Assembly (NCBI RefSeq): GCF_000772045.1
Contig: NZ_CP009754.1
Span: 1,302,001 to 1,366,000 of the forward strand
Direction of reading: 5' to 3'
From: Streptomyces sp. CCM_MD2014
GTDB lineage: Bacteria; Actinomycetota; Actinomycetes; Streptomycetales; Streptomycetaceae
Length of the DNA: 64,000 bases
In this document: positions 41,541 to 50,727 of the stretch, in pieces
Numbering within the stretch: the stretch's first letter is position 1
Layout of the letters: the number at the start of each line of letters is the position of its first letter
The notes under the pieces: generated by a model
Seen by the model: only the letters and a program-made list of their open reading frames with translations
What the model was told of the DNA's origin: nothing
The model's database searches: none
Program-made: the position numbers and the translations under genes

Positions 41541-42259
41541 ACGTCTTCCTGTGGGGTGTTCTGCCCTACGCCGCCTTCGCGCTGCTGATCGCGGGCCTGG
41601 TCTGGCGGCACCGCTACGACCGCTTCGGCTGGACGACGCGTTCGTCGCAGGTCTACGAGTCGAAGCTGCTCAACATCGCGTCACCCGTCTTCCACTACGG
41701 CATTCTCTTCGTGCTGGCCGGTCATCTGATCGGCCTGTTCGTCCCGGCGTCCTGGACGCAGGCCGTCGGCATCAACGAGCACGCGTACCACCTGTTCTCG
41801 CTCTACGGCGGCACCTTCGCCGGGGTTCTCGCGGTCGCGGGCATCGGCATCCTGATCTACCGTCGCCGCACCAACGCGCCGGTCTTCCGGGCCACCACGG
41901 CCAACGACAAGCTCATGTACGTCTTCCTGCTCGGCGCCCTGCTCCTCGGCATGATCGCCAAGCTCTCCGACACCTCGGGCAACGGCTACGACTACCGGAG
42001 CACCATCGCCCCCTGGTCGCGCAGCCTGTTCACGCTGAACCCGAAGACGGAGCTGATGGAGGGCGTGCCGGTGCTGTACCACGTGCACGCGGTGGTCGGG
42101 ATGGTGCTGGTCGCCCTGGTGCCCTACACGCGTCTGGTGCACATGTTCAGTGCGCCCCTGCAGTACCTGACCCGCCCGTACGTGGTCTACCGGTCGCGCG
42201 ACCCCAGGCAGCTGGGGCCGCGCCCGGACCGGCGGGGCTGGGAGCGCGCGGGCTCCTAG
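41537..42259 (+). CDS. narI: Respiratory nitrate reductase gamma subunit (diheme cytochrome b)
   Basis: 240 residues with five membrane helices. It oxidises quinol and passes electrons to NarH. Heme ligands expected from E. coli NarI are visible: His53 and His63 in SPVFHYGILFVLAGHLIG, and histidines in LYHVHAVVGMVLVALVPYTRLVHMFS. The C-terminus YVVYRSRDPRQ is typical. ATGA overlap with narJ at 41537. The stop is four bases from the stop of the convergent OsmC-like gene, so the two transcripts must share or overlap terminators. Confidence 0.97.
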   Translation: MNVFLWGVLPYAAFALLIAGLVWRHRYDRFGWTTRSSQVYESKLLNIASPVFHYGILFVLAGHLIGLFVPASWTQAVGINEHAYHLFSLYGGTFAGVLAVAGIGILIYRRRTNAPVFRATTANDKLMYVFLLGALLLGMIAKLSDTSGNGYDYRSTIAPWSRSLFTLNPKTELMEGVPVLYHVHAVVGMVLVALVPYTRLVHMFSAPLQYLTRPYVVYRSRDPRQLGPRPDRRGWERAGS

Positions 42260-42263
42260 CCGG

Positions 42264-42689
42264 TTAGGCCAGCTTGGCGGTGAGGGTGATGGTCGTGCCG
42301 GTCAGGGCCTGGCTGACCGGGCAGTTCTTCTTGGCGTCCTCGGCGGCGGCGACGAACGCGTCGTTGTCGAGGCCGGGGACGGTGCCCTCCACGGTGAGGT
42401 GGATTCCCGTGATGCCCTCACCGGGCTGGAAGGTGACGTCGGCGGAGGTGGTGAGCTTGGTGGGCGGGGTGCCGGCGCCGGTCAGGCCGTTCGACAGCGC
42501 CATGGAGAAGCAGCTGGAGTGGGCGGCGGCGATCAGCTCCTCGGGGCTGGTCTTGCCGTTCGCCTGCTCGGCGCGCGACGGCCACGACACCGGCTGCTCG
42601 CCGATGCCGGACGAGTCGAAGGTGACGACACCCTTGCCCTCGAACAGGTTGCCTTCCCAGACGGTGTGCGCGGAGCGCGTGGTTGCCAC
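42264..42689 (-). CDS. OsmC-family peroxiredoxin
   Basis: 141 residues from GTG 42689 behind GAGAGGAACCGCC. OsmC/Ohr proteins reduce organic hydroperoxides by two cysteines, here in AAHSSCFSMALSNGL and KKNCPVSQALTGT. The opening ATTRSAHTVWEGNLFEGKGVV and PSRAEQANGKTSPEELIAAAHSSC identify the OsmC branch rather than Ohr. Single gene, convergent with narI. Likely part of the osmotic/oxidative stress response. Confidence 0.94.
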   Translation of the reverse strand: MATTRSAHTVWEGNLFEGKGVVTFDSSGIGEQPVSWPSRAEQANGKTSPEELIAAAHSSCFSMALSNGLTGAGTPPTKLTTSADVTFQPGEGITGIHLTVEGTVPGLDNDAFVAAAEDAKKNCPVSQALTGTTITLTAKLA

Positions 42690-42775
42690 GGCGGTTCCTC
42701 TCGAATTCTCTTGCTGTAGCTGGGCGGTGGGAGCCCGGCGGCCGGGTTCCCGCCCCCATCCGATCACACTCCGGC

Positions 42776-44584
42776 TCAGCTCACCCGGAAGACCGGCCCT
42801 CGGGCGGTGAACGGCAGCCGCGCGCCCTGCGGAATCAGGTAGGCGTGCTCGCGCCGCACCCGCAGCGCGTCGCACCAGCCGTCGGTGATGACGAGGACCG
42901 GCGCGGTGGGCGGGAAGTCGTCGGCGCGCAGCAGCAGGTCCACGCCGGGCTGCAGGACGGTGCCGCCGCGGCCGTGCACCCGCACCCTCCCGGCGATGTC
43001 CGTGACGGGCAGATATCCGGCGTCGTGGGGCGCGGCGTCGCAGTACACGACCCGGGCGGCGGGCACGTCGCGGGCCTCGGCGTAGGAGGCGATGGCACCG
43101 AGCGCCTTGCCGAGCAGGGTGCGGTCCATGGAGCCGGAGGTGTCCAGGACCACGCCGAAGGTGCAGCGGGCGATCTCCTCGGGCGGGAAGTACCGTCCGG
43201 CGCGCGGGATGTCGGGGGTGGCGGCCTGGCGCCGCGAGGGGCGGGCGTACGAGCGGACCGGCTCGGGGCGGGGCACGTACGCGTCGAACCAGCGGGCGAG
43301 GCGGGCGTCCCAGGGCAGGGGCGGGTGGCTGAGGGCGCGGATCTCCTCGACCAGGCCGCCGGGCAGGAAGCCGCGCCCCTGCTGCTGGTGCAGGTCGAGG
43401 CCCTGGGCCAGGCCCCGGCGGTAGAAGCCGTCGAGGTCGACGCAGTCGCGGGGGGAGCCGAGCGGGCCGCCGAGGATGTCTCCGACGCCCTTGCCGCGCA
43501 GGGTGGACAGGCGGCGCATGCGGCGCAGGTCGTCGGCGATGCGGTCGTAGACCTCCTCGGCGGAGAGCCCGGCGAGCTCGGGGTCGTGCAGCAGGCCTTC
43601 GGGCATGGTGCCGACCTGCATCTCGACGAGCCAGCCGTTGATGACGTAGTCGCAGGCGACGTTGAACAGGTACGGGTCGCGGGTGCCGCGGCGGTCGCCG
43701 TGGCGCAGGGCGGCGTGCAGCATCTCGTGGGCCAGGACGAAACGCCACTCCTCGTCGTCGTACCGGCGCAGGGGGTTGACGTAGATCTCCCCGGCCTCCG
43801 CGTTGACGGCCGCGACGGAGATGCCGTGGGTGCGGGCGAGTTCGGCGTCGGCGACGAGGGTGATGCCCGCCGCGATGCCGCCGAGCAGCGGGTAGGAGGA
43901 GACGAACCAGCTCAGGGCCCGCTGCCAGGGCTGCAGACGGGTGGGGCCGCCGAGCATGGCGTCGCGGCGGCCGCCCGCGAGGTCGAGGGCGGTGGACATG
44001 GTGCGGGTGAGGGCGTGGGCGAAGGCCAGTTGCCAGTCGGGGGCCTGCCCGTTCCAGCGGTCCCAGGGGACGAGCAGCTGGTCGGGGTCGCCGCCCGCGG
44101 TCCCGCAGTGCTCGTAGGCGGCGGGGATGCCGCCCTGGCGGCGCCAGGCGGCGGCGATGCGCTCCTCGTCGCCGTCGGGGTAGGCCGGCGGCAGGTGGTC
44201 CGGGGTGCGGCCGACCGGGAAGGTCAGGAGGAAGCGGTTGACGACGGTGCAGCGGGCGGCGAGGTCGTAGCGGTCGGGCTGGACGCGCTCGCCGGTGGCC
44301 GCGGGCACGTGGCCGAAGCCGAGATGGATCAGGGCGTGGGCGAGGGCCCAGGCCCAGTCGGCGGGTTCGGCGTGGCGGGTGGGGTTCAGGTGGACCCGGC
44401 CGTCCGAGTCGACCCGGGCGAGGCCCTGCCGGGGTGCGACCTCGCACTCCTCCTCCCGGCACAGCTTGACCTCCATGGCCGCGAGTGCCGGGTTGGCCCA
44501 CGCCAGCTGCACACCCTTGGCGCAGTCCTCGGCGGCCGGGTCCTTCTTCTTCTGCCGCTGCTTCTGCTTGCGGACGCGGCTCAC
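42776..44584 (-). CDS. VWA-domain metallopeptidase-like protein (DUF2201 type)
   Basis: 602 residues. A basic start (SRVRKQKQRQKKKDPAAED) leads into a putative metallopeptidase domain with two related motifs: WALAHALIHLGFGH near residue 69 and VLAHEMLHAALRHGD near residue 280, the second being a true HExxH zinc site. The C-terminal VWA-like domain carries the MIDAS motif VVLDTSGSMDRTLLGKAL. The GTG start overlaps the stop of the AAA ATPase gene (GTGA at 44584-44581), which fixes it. Such proteins pair with MoxR ATPases; their targets are unknown, possibly chaperone-like maturation or conditional proteolysis. Confidence 0.87.
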   Translation of the reverse strand: MSRVRKQKQRQKKKDPAAEDCAKGVQLAWANPALAAMEVKLCREEECEVAPRQGLARVDSDGRVHLNPTRHAEPADWAWALAHALIHLGFGHVPAATGERVQPDRYDLAARCTVVNRFLLTFPVGRTPDHLPPAYPDGDEERIAAAWRRQGGIPAAYEHCGTAGGDPDQLLVPWDRWNGQAPDWQLAFAHALTRTMSTALDLAGGRRDAMLGGPTRLQPWQRALSWFVSSYPLLGGIAAGITLVADAELARTHGISVAAVNAEAGEIYVNPLRRYDDEEWRFVLAHEMLHAALRHGDRRGTRDPYLFNVACDYVINGWLVEMQVGTMPEGLLHDPELAGLSAEEVYDRIADDLRRMRRLSTLRGKGVGDILGGPLGSPRDCVDLDGFYRRGLAQGLDLHQQQGRGFLPGGLVEEIRALSHPPLPWDARLARWFDAYVPRPEPVRSYARPSRRQAATPDIPRAGRYFPPEEIARCTFGVVLDTSGSMDRTLLGKALGAIASYAEARDVPAARVVYCDAAPHDAGYLPVTDIAGRVRVHGRGGTVLQPGVDLLLRADDFPPTAPVLVITDGWCDALRVRREHAYLIPQGARLPFTARGPVFRVS

Positions 44585-45642
44585 CGGCGGGCCTCCACCA
44601 GCCGGGGCATGTCGCGGGCGGCCTCGACCAGGAACCAGGCGGGCAGGACCGGGTTGCCGTCGGCGTCGGAGGCGATGACGCTCTGGGCGACCTCGACGGA
44701 GATCTCGGCGAGCTGTACGAGCAGCGACTTGGCGCGGTAGGCGGTCTGGCGGCCGTTGGCCGACATGTGCTCCTTGCTCGCGGGCAGTTCCTTGACCAGG
44801 CGGCCGCGGAAGGACTCGGCGAGGTAGTAGAGCAGGTCGCGGTCCTCGAGGCGGTGCGGCCAGCGGGCCTCGCCCTTGAGGATCGCCTCGATGCCGAAGC
44901 GGCTGCGGACGATCTTGACGTAGCCGCAGAAGGCGGTCGCGTGGGCGGGGGTCAGGGTGCCGTGCGCGAGGACCTTCAGGGTCTCCTCGTCGAGGTCCCG
45001 GCCGAAGGAGTGCAGGGCGTCGGAGAGCATGTGCCAGGAGCGCGGGGTGGAGAACGGCTCCTCGGTCTTGGGCGGCTTGGACCACAGGTGGTCGGGGCGG
45101 TCGGTGAGGTGGTCGGTGATCCAGGGGTGGATGCCGTTCTCGCCGGCCCAGACCAGCCAGTCCTGCGCGCAGGCGTCGAGGTGGACGTGGGTGAGGCGGT
45201 TGACCAGCGCGGAGGCGATGGGGCGGGCGAGCGCGTTGTCGGTGGCGCGGTTTCCGGCGCCGATGACGATGGAGCCCTTGGGGAGTTCGTAGTTCCCGAT
45301 GCGGCGGTCGAGGATGAGGGAGTAGAACGCCTTCTGCACGTCCGGGGTGGCCGCGTTCAGCTCGTCCAGGAAGAGGCAGTACGGCTCGTCGCGGGCGATG
45401 GCCTCGGGCGGGCAGAACACCGACCGGCCGTCCCGGATCTGCGGGACGCCGATCAGGTCCTCGGGCGCCAACTGCGTGCCGAGCAGGCTCACGCACTCCA
45501 GGCCCAGCGAGTCGGCGAAGTTCCTCACCAGGGAGGACTTGCCGATGCCGGGTGCGCCCCACAGGAAGACCGGCCGCACCGTGGCGAGGCCGAGCAGCAG
45601 TTCCGGGAGGCGGGCGGGAGTGACGGTGACGGCTGCCTGCAC
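44581..45642 (-). CDS. MoxR-type AAA+ ATPase
   Basis: 353 residues from GTG 45642 (VQAAVTVTPARLPELLLG) behind GAGGAG. Walker A is LWGAPGIGKSSLV near residues 27-39, Walker B is CLFLDELNAATPDVQKAFYSLI, sensor 1 is VIGAGNRATDN. This matches the MoxR branch that works with VWA proteins, and the partner gene follows by a four-base overlap. The pair probably remodels or activates a client protein. The C-terminal third has no extra named domain. Confidence 0.92.
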   Translation of the reverse strand: MQAAVTVTPARLPELLLGLATVRPVFLWGAPGIGKSSLVRNFADSLGLECVSLLGTQLAPEDLIGVPQIRDGRSVFCPPEAIARDEPYCLFLDELNAATPDVQKAFYSLILDRRIGNYELPKGSIVIGAGNRATDNALARPIASALVNRLTHVHLDACAQDWLVWAGENGIHPWITDHLTDRPDHLWSKPPKTEEPFSTPRSWHMLSDALHSFGRDLDEETLKVLAHGTLTPAHATAFCGYVKIVRSRFGIEAILKGEARWPHRLEDRDLLYYLAESFRGRLVKELPASKEHMSANGRQTAYRAKSLLVQLAEISVEVAQSVIASDADGNPVLPAWFLVEAARDMPRLVEARR

Positions 45643-45721
45643 GCAGGGGCTCCTCGGAGGGCGAAGGGTCGGGAGGCGACCGGCCCAGTGTGCGTGCCCG
45701 CGGTGTCCCCACGCAGCCCAA

Positions 45722-47122
45722 TTACGGGGCGGTGGGCTCCTCGGCGCGCCGCCTGCGGGCCGCCATCACCGCGTACACGAGCACGCCCGCGAACAGGAAC
45801 AGCACACCTTGGTAGACCGCCGCGTAGCCCGCGCCCGCGACCAGCCACAGCGAGAACGCCGCCGCGGCCGACGCGATCACGCCGTCCCTCACCAGGCGCG
45901 CCCGGTCGACCTTCTCGCCCTGCCCGGAGACCAGGTGGAAGAGCTGGGCGGCCGTGGCCAGGAGGTACGGCACGGTGGCGGTGAAGGTGGTGACGAGGAC
46001 GAGGACCTCGAAGACCTTCGCCGAGCCGGACGTGTAGTTGTAGACGGTGAGCAGCGAGGCGAGGACCACGGTGACGCCGACTCCGACGGTGGGCACCCCG
46101 CGCCGCTTGCGGGCGAAGGCGGCCGGGAAGAGGCCGTCCTTGGCCGCCGCGTACGGGGTCTGGGCGCTGAGCAGGGTCCAGCCGTTGAGGCAGCCGGTCA
46201 TCGAGACCAGGGCGGCCAGCGCGACGGCCCAGCCGCCCCAGGCGCCGCCGAACATGGCGTTCACGGCGTCCGAGAAGGGGGCCGAGGAGGTGACCAGGCG
46301 GTCGTGGGCGACGGTGCCGAAGACGGAGAGGGTGCCGAGGAGGTAGACGAGGGCGGCGCCCGCGGTGCCGATGACGGTGGCCCGGCCGACGGTGCGGCGC
46401 GGGTCCCTGACCTCGCCGGCGCTGACGGCGGCGGACTCCACGCCCAGGTAGGAGAAGAGCAGGATCGCGGCGGCGGCGGAGACGGCGCCAATGCCGCTGG
46501 AACCGCTCGCGTTGAACGGGCCGAGGTTGTCCGGGTCGAAGAAGAACAGCCCGCCGACCGCGACGAGCAGCAGCGGCGCGAACTTCAGCACGGTGGAGAC
46601 GAGCTGGACGGCGCCGACGTAGCGGGTGCCGGCGAAGTTGGCGAGCGCGGGCAGCCACTGGATGACGAGGGCGGCCAGGCACGCGGACCAGCGGTGGTCG
46701 TTCACCGGGATCAGGACGTCGAGGTAGCCGACGGCGGCGACGGCGAGCGCCGCGTTGGACACCCAGGTGGTGATCCAGTAGGTCCAGGCGGCGAGGAATC
46801 CGGCGAAGTCGCCGAAGGCGCCGCGGGCGTAGACGTAGGGGCCGCCGGTGCGCGGGTCGCGGGCGGCGAGACGGCCGAAGACCAGAGCGAGCGCGATGGC
46901 CCCGACGGTCAGGACGCCGAAGGCGAGCAGGCTGATGGTGCCGAACGGGGCGACGGAGGCCGGGAGCAGGAAGATGCCGCCGCCGATGACGTTGCCCATG
47001 ACCAGGGCGGTGGCGACGGGGAGCCCGAAGCGTCGGGCGTGCCGGGTGCTCTCGGATACGGGGGCCGCGGGGATCTCCCGCGGTTCCGGAGCCGGTGGGG
47101 GGACGGTCCCGGTGACGTGCAT
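45722..47122 (-). CDS. APC-family amino acid permease
   Basis: 466 residues with about twelve membrane helices. The helix 1 motif VMGNVIGGGIFLLPASVAPFG and FGRLAARDPRTGGPYVYARGAFGDFAGFLAAWTYWITT are typical of the APC superfamily, close to the YjeH/AdiC-like basic amino acid antiporter branch. SYLGVESAAVSAGEVRDPRRTVGRA is the conserved helix 6-7 segment. Substrate unknown. It lies 77 bases downstream of the phosphodiesterase-like gene and may be cotranscribed. Confidence 0.88.
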   Translation of the reverse strand: MHVTGTVPPPAPEPREIPAAPVSESTRHARRFGLPVATALVMGNVIGGGIFLLPASVAPFGTISLLAFGVLTVGAIALALVFGRLAARDPRTGGPYVYARGAFGDFAGFLAAWTYWITTWVSNAALAVAAVGYLDVLIPVNDHRWSACLAALVIQWLPALANFAGTRYVGAVQLVSTVLKFAPLLLVAVGGLFFFDPDNLGPFNASGSSGIGAVSAAAAILLFSYLGVESAAVSAGEVRDPRRTVGRATVIGTAGAALVYLLGTLSVFGTVAHDRLVTSSAPFSDAVNAMFGGAWGGWAVALAALVSMTGCLNGWTLLSAQTPYAAAKDGLFPAAFARKRRGVPTVGVGVTVVLASLLTVYNYTSGSAKVFEVLVLVTTFTATVPYLLATAAQLFHLVSGQGEKVDRARLVRDGVIASAAAAFSLWLVAGAGYAAVYQGVLFLFAGVLVYAVMAARRRRAEEPTAP

Positions 47123-47199
47123 GGGTGGTGCCTCTCATGGAACGGGTCCGGGATCGCCGGACCGGCCCATGGTCGGGCACGGCCCTGCCTCGTTCCAAA

Positions 47200-49350
47200 T
47201 CAGGCGCTTTTGTCCTGTACGAGCCCGTCCGCGACGGGAAAAGGTGCTCCTTCGACGACGTTCGGCCGTGGATTCTCCGCCTGCACCGGCACCTGGGGGC
47301 CGTTCGACTCGCGCAGCCAGTGGCGCAGCACCCGGTGGATCCGCTCGGCGCCGACGAGTTCCTCGCCCTGGCCGGCCGGCGCGGACAGCACCGTCGGGGA
47401 GAGCAGGAAGGCGTGCGACTGGGCGCCGCCGAGCCCACCGTGGGAGCCGATCTGCTCCTCGAAGGCGAGGACCTCGCCGTCTGCCGGGTCGTGGAAGGAG
47501 TTGACCATGATGTCCGCGGTGTGCGGGAAGGAGTGGGTGCGGCGTACGGCGTCGGCGGCGCCGGGGCCGAAGGGGGCGAGCGGCCCCGGGTCCTCGTCGA
47601 GCCGGTCCAGGGGCACCTCCGCGCCGTGTGCGCCGAGCACGACGCCGCCGTGTTCCTCGCTGCGCACCAGCAGGAAGCCGATGCCGGGGTGGTTGGCGAG
47701 GGTGGGCAGCAGGGCGGGGTGGCGGGCGTCGATCTCCTCCCGGGTCATCCGGTGCGGGACGTCCGGGAAGGAGACCAGGCCCAGGTTGCCGGAGGCCAGC
47801 ACGATCGGTTCGGACCGGCGTCCGGCGGGGGTGTCGGCGGGCCGCTGCTGTTCGGCGCCCTCCTCGACGGGGCGGTGCAGGGCGGCCCGTACGGTGTTGC
47901 GCGCCTCGGCGCCGCTGCGGGTGCGCCGGGCGCTGCGCGGCACGGGCAGTCCGCAGCCGGCCCGCACCAGGTCGGCGAGGGTCAGGCCGTAGCGGGCGCG
48001 GAAGGTCTCGCCGGGGCTCTGGCCGTGGTCGGACAGGACCACGATCCGGTACGGGCGCGGGGCGTGCTCGGCGACGTTCTGGATCAGCGCGAGAGCCCGG
48101 TCGAGCCGCTGGAGGACCTTGGCGGCGTCCCGGCTGGCCGGCCCGGAGTGGTGGGCGACCTCGTCGTAGGCCACCAGGTCGGCGTAGACGGCGGTGCGGC
48201 CGGCGAGCATGTCGCCCATCACCGCGGCGACGACGACGTCGCGCTCGACGACGGTCGCGAAGGCGCGGACGAAGGGGTAGAGGCCGCCGCGGGAGACGCG
48301 CGGGCGGACCTTGTGGACGCGGGCGCGGGTGGACTGGCCGATCTCCCGGCACACCTCGGCGACGAAGGACATCGCGGTGCGCACCGCGTTGGCCGGGTCG
48401 GAGAAGTAGGCGAAGTACCCGGACCTGGATCGGGTCTCGCGGCTGCGGCGGCGGGTGGCTATGGACAGCACGAGGGCCTGTTCGTCGGCGCCGCCGCCGA
48501 ACAGATTGCCGCGGCTGGCGCCGTCGAGGCTGAGCAGTCCCCCGTCGCCGGTTCGTTCGACGGCGCGGTACTGGAGTTCGGCGGCGCTGGTCGGGCGGTT
48601 GCTGACCATGACCTCGCCGGTGTCCTTCTCGTACCAGCGGAACGCGGGGACGTCGTGGTTGCTGCCGTGCAGGATGCCGAGCTGGCTGGCGCCGGTCTGG
48701 CTGGACCAGTCGGTGCGCCAGGGGTCGAGCCGGTGGGTGGCGGAGGTGCCGTCGCGGCCGAGCCAGCGGGCGACGGTGGGCATGACGCCGCGGTCGACGG
48801 CGTCCAGCAGGACGTCGTGGCCGACGCCGTCCAGTTGCAGGAAGACGGTGCCGGGTCCGGCCGGGCAGGGCGGCCCGGATCTGCGGCGACGGTCGGCGAG
48901 GCGGTAGAGGCGGCGCCGGTAGGCGTCGTCGTCGCGCACGGCCAGGGCGCCGCCGGTGGCGGAGGCGACGGCGGACATGACGGCGGCCACCACGACCGCC
49001 GTCTCGGGGGCGACGCCGCCGCGTCCGGCCGGGTTGACGTCGATCGCGAGGAGCAGCAGCCCGCCGTTCAGGAAGAAAACCAGCAGGCCGAGGACGAGGG
49101 CCGGCACCAGGAGCAGCAGGCGGACCATGAGCGGCCAGACCAGGGCGGAGAGCAGACCGAAGGCACCGGCGCCGACCGCGGCGGTCATGGCGATGTCGGT
49201 CGCGCTGTCGCCGTCGGGCGACTGGAGCCGGAAGTCCGGCAGGATTCCGGCGAGCACGAGCATGGTGAGGGTGGACACGGCCCACACCGCGACACTGCGC
49301 CCGATCTGGCTGGCGACCCGGCGCCAGCGGCCTCCGCTCACTTCCCGCAC
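47200..49350 (-). CDS. Membrane-anchored alkaline phosphatase/phosphodiesterase-superfamily protein
   Basis: 716 residues from GTG 49350. Residues about 18-140 hold four membrane helices (phage-holin-like, SVAVWAVSTLTMLVLAGILP, then LLLVPALVLGLLVFFLNGG). The rest is an alkaline phosphatase-superfamily domain: VFLQLDGVGHDVLLDAVDRGVMPTVARWL supplies the first metal Asp, TDWSSQTGASQLGILHG the nucleophile region, then YADLVAYDEVAHHSGPASRD and VLSDHGQSPGETF the other metal ligands. Likely substrates are phosphodiesters or sulfoalcohol-phosphate lipids outside the membrane. The fold is clear, the substrate is not. Confidence 0.85.
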   Translation of the reverse strand: MREVSGGRWRRVASQIGRSVAVWAVSTLTMLVLAGILPDFRLQSPDGDSATDIAMTAAVGAGAFGLLSALVWPLMVRLLLLVPALVLGLLVFFLNGGLLLLAIDVNPAGRGGVAPETAVVVAAVMSAVASATGGALAVRDDDAYRRRLYRLADRRRRSGPPCPAGPGTVFLQLDGVGHDVLLDAVDRGVMPTVARWLGRDGTSATHRLDPWRTDWSSQTGASQLGILHGSNHDVPAFRWYEKDTGEVMVSNRPTSAAELQYRAVERTGDGGLLSLDGASRGNLFGGGADEQALVLSIATRRRSRETRSRSGYFAYFSDPANAVRTAMSFVAEVCREIGQSTRARVHKVRPRVSRGGLYPFVRAFATVVERDVVVAAVMGDMLAGRTAVYADLVAYDEVAHHSGPASRDAAKVLQRLDRALALIQNVAEHAPRPYRIVVLSDHGQSPGETFRARYGLTLADLVRAGCGLPVPRSARRTRSGAEARNTVRAALHRPVEEGAEQQRPADTPAGRRSEPIVLASGNLGLVSFPDVPHRMTREEIDARHPALLPTLANHPGIGFLLVRSEEHGGVVLGAHGAEVPLDRLDEDPGPLAPFGPGAADAVRRTHSFPHTADIMVNSFHDPADGEVLAFEEQIGSHGGLGGAQSHAFLLSPTVLSAPAGQGEELVGAERIHRVLRHWLRESNGPQVPVQAENPRPNVVEGAPFPVADGLVQDKSA

Positions 49351-49457
49351 ACCTCACGTCCCCGGCCCGTCGTCCGTGCGGGCCTTCCCCACCCTGCCAC
49401 AACGCCCGGGAGTGCCCGTTTGTCCCCCCGGGTCCGGTTCACACCCCGGGGTGGTGG

Positions 49458-49859
49458 TCAGCGGCCGTCGTACCCGGCCGTCGGCATGGACAGTCTGCGG
49501 TGCACGCACGCCTTCATCCGGGCGTCGTACGACGGTTCGGCGTGGCCGACGGTCTCGACGCGGACGCCGCGCCGCGCGCACTCCGCGGTGAAGTCGTCGA
49601 CGGAGGACAGCGCGCTCTCCAGCACCCGGCGGCTCGGTGCCACGAACAGGTCCTGCCCGGGGCGCACCCCCTCCCACAGGGCGTCGTGGTCGTGCCGCAG
49701 CCTGCGCACCAGCAGTTGCCGGGCGACGACGTAGCCGTGCTCGGCGGCCCAGCGGGCGCACATGGCGTGCTGGCTGCGGGAGTCGACCAGGAAGGGGTCG
49801 TCGTCCAGCTGTTCCAATGGCGTCAGACTCGCGATCGCCGTCACCCGCACCGGCCCCAT
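49458..49859 (-). CDS. Small protein resembling a degenerate serine-recombinase N-terminal domain
   Basis: 133 residues from ATG 49859 behind GAGGGGGGACACC. The pattern RSQHAMCARWAAEHGYVVAR, then LWEGVRPGQDLFVAPSRRVLESALSSVDDFTAECARRGVRVETVG, follows the resolvase fold: Q..C..(F/Y)A...G, (D)xL(V/F)VxxxxRL, and RGVxxxTV. The catalytic Ser-containing first strand (YxRVSS) is reduced to VRVTAIASL and the Arg residues of the active site are not all in place. No DNA-binding domain follows. It is probably a catalytically inactive relative or a coincidental fold match; function unknown. Confidence 0.55.
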   Translation of the reverse strand: MGPVRVTAIASLTPLEQLDDDPFLVDSRSQHAMCARWAAEHGYVVARQLLVRRLRHDHDALWEGVRPGQDLFVAPSRRVLESALSSVDDFTAECARRGVRVETVGHAEPSYDARMKACVHRRLSMPTAGYDGR

Positions 49860-49953
49860 GGTGTCCCCCCTCACCTCCCGTCACCTCCCGTTTTCGCCGC
49901 CGACCCTACTCCTGGACGTAGGCTTCGGGGAGTCGCGCGAAGGAGGCAAAGAG

Positions 49954-50727
49954 GTGCCGGTGGAGCTCACGTGGTGGGGTCACGCCACCTGCACGGTCGA
50001 GGACTCGGACATCCGCGTGCTCACCGATCCCTTGTTCGTACGCCGGCTCGCCCACCTGCGCCGCAGGCGGGGCGCGGTGCCGCCGCCGGAGGCCTGGCGT
50101 GCGGACGTGGCGCTCGTGTCCCACCTGCACGCCGACCACCTGCACGTGCCGTCGCTCGCGCGGCTTGCGCCGGGCACGCGCCTCCTCGTGCCCCGGGGCG
50201 CACGCCGGGCGGTGCCGGGGCTGCGCCGGCTCGGGCACCTGGAGCTGACCGAGGTGGCGCCGGGCGACGAGACAACCGTCGGTGACCTGCTCATACGGGC
50301 GGTGCCCGCGCGGCACGACGGGCGGCGGCTGCCGGTCGGACGGCACCGCGCCCCCGCGCTCGGGTATGTCGTCGAGGGCGAGGCGCGGACGTACTTCGCC
50401 GGGGACACCGGTCTGTTCGACGGCATGGAGAAGGAGGTCGGGCCCGTCGACGCGGCGCTGCTGCCGGTGGGCGGCTGGGGCCCGTACTTGGGCGCGGAGC
50501 ACCTGGACGCCGGGCGGGCGGCCGAGGCGCTGGCCCGGCTGGCGCCGCGCACGGCGGTGCCGGTGCACTACGGCACGTACTGGCCGATCGGGATGGACGC
50601 CGTGCGCCCCCACGAGTTCCACACGCCGGGCCAGGAGTTCGTGCGCCTGTCGGCGCTGCGCGCGCCGGGAGTGGCGGTGCACCGGCTGGGGCACGGCGAG
50701 AGTGTGCGGGTGGAGGTCGCGCGGTGA
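49954..50727 (+). CDS. Metallo-beta-lactamase-fold hydrolase
   Basis: 257 residues from GTG 49954 behind AAGGAGG. The zinc motif VSHLHADHLHVPSL (HxHxDH) is near residue 56 and the second metal Asp is in TYFAGDTGLFDG, with the distal His in PVHYGTYWPIG. It looks like the UlaG/RomA-like branch of L-ascorbate-6-phosphate lactonase or N-acyl-phosphatidylethanolamine phospholipase D relatives. It overlaps the DedA-family gene by GTGA at 50724-50727, suggesting a membrane-lipid link. Confidence 0.88.
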   Translation: MPVELTWWGHATCTVEDSDIRVLTDPLFVRRLAHLRRRRGAVPPPEAWRADVALVSHLHADHLHVPSLARLAPGTRLLVPRGARRAVPGLRRLGHLELTEVAPGDETTVGDLLIRAVPARHDGRRLPVGRHRAPALGYVVEGEARTYFAGDTGLFDGMEKEVGPVDAALLPVGGWGPYLGAEHLDAGRAAEALARLAPRTAVPVHYGTYWPIGMDAVRPHEFHTPGQEFVRLSALRAPGVAVHRLGHGESVRVEVAR

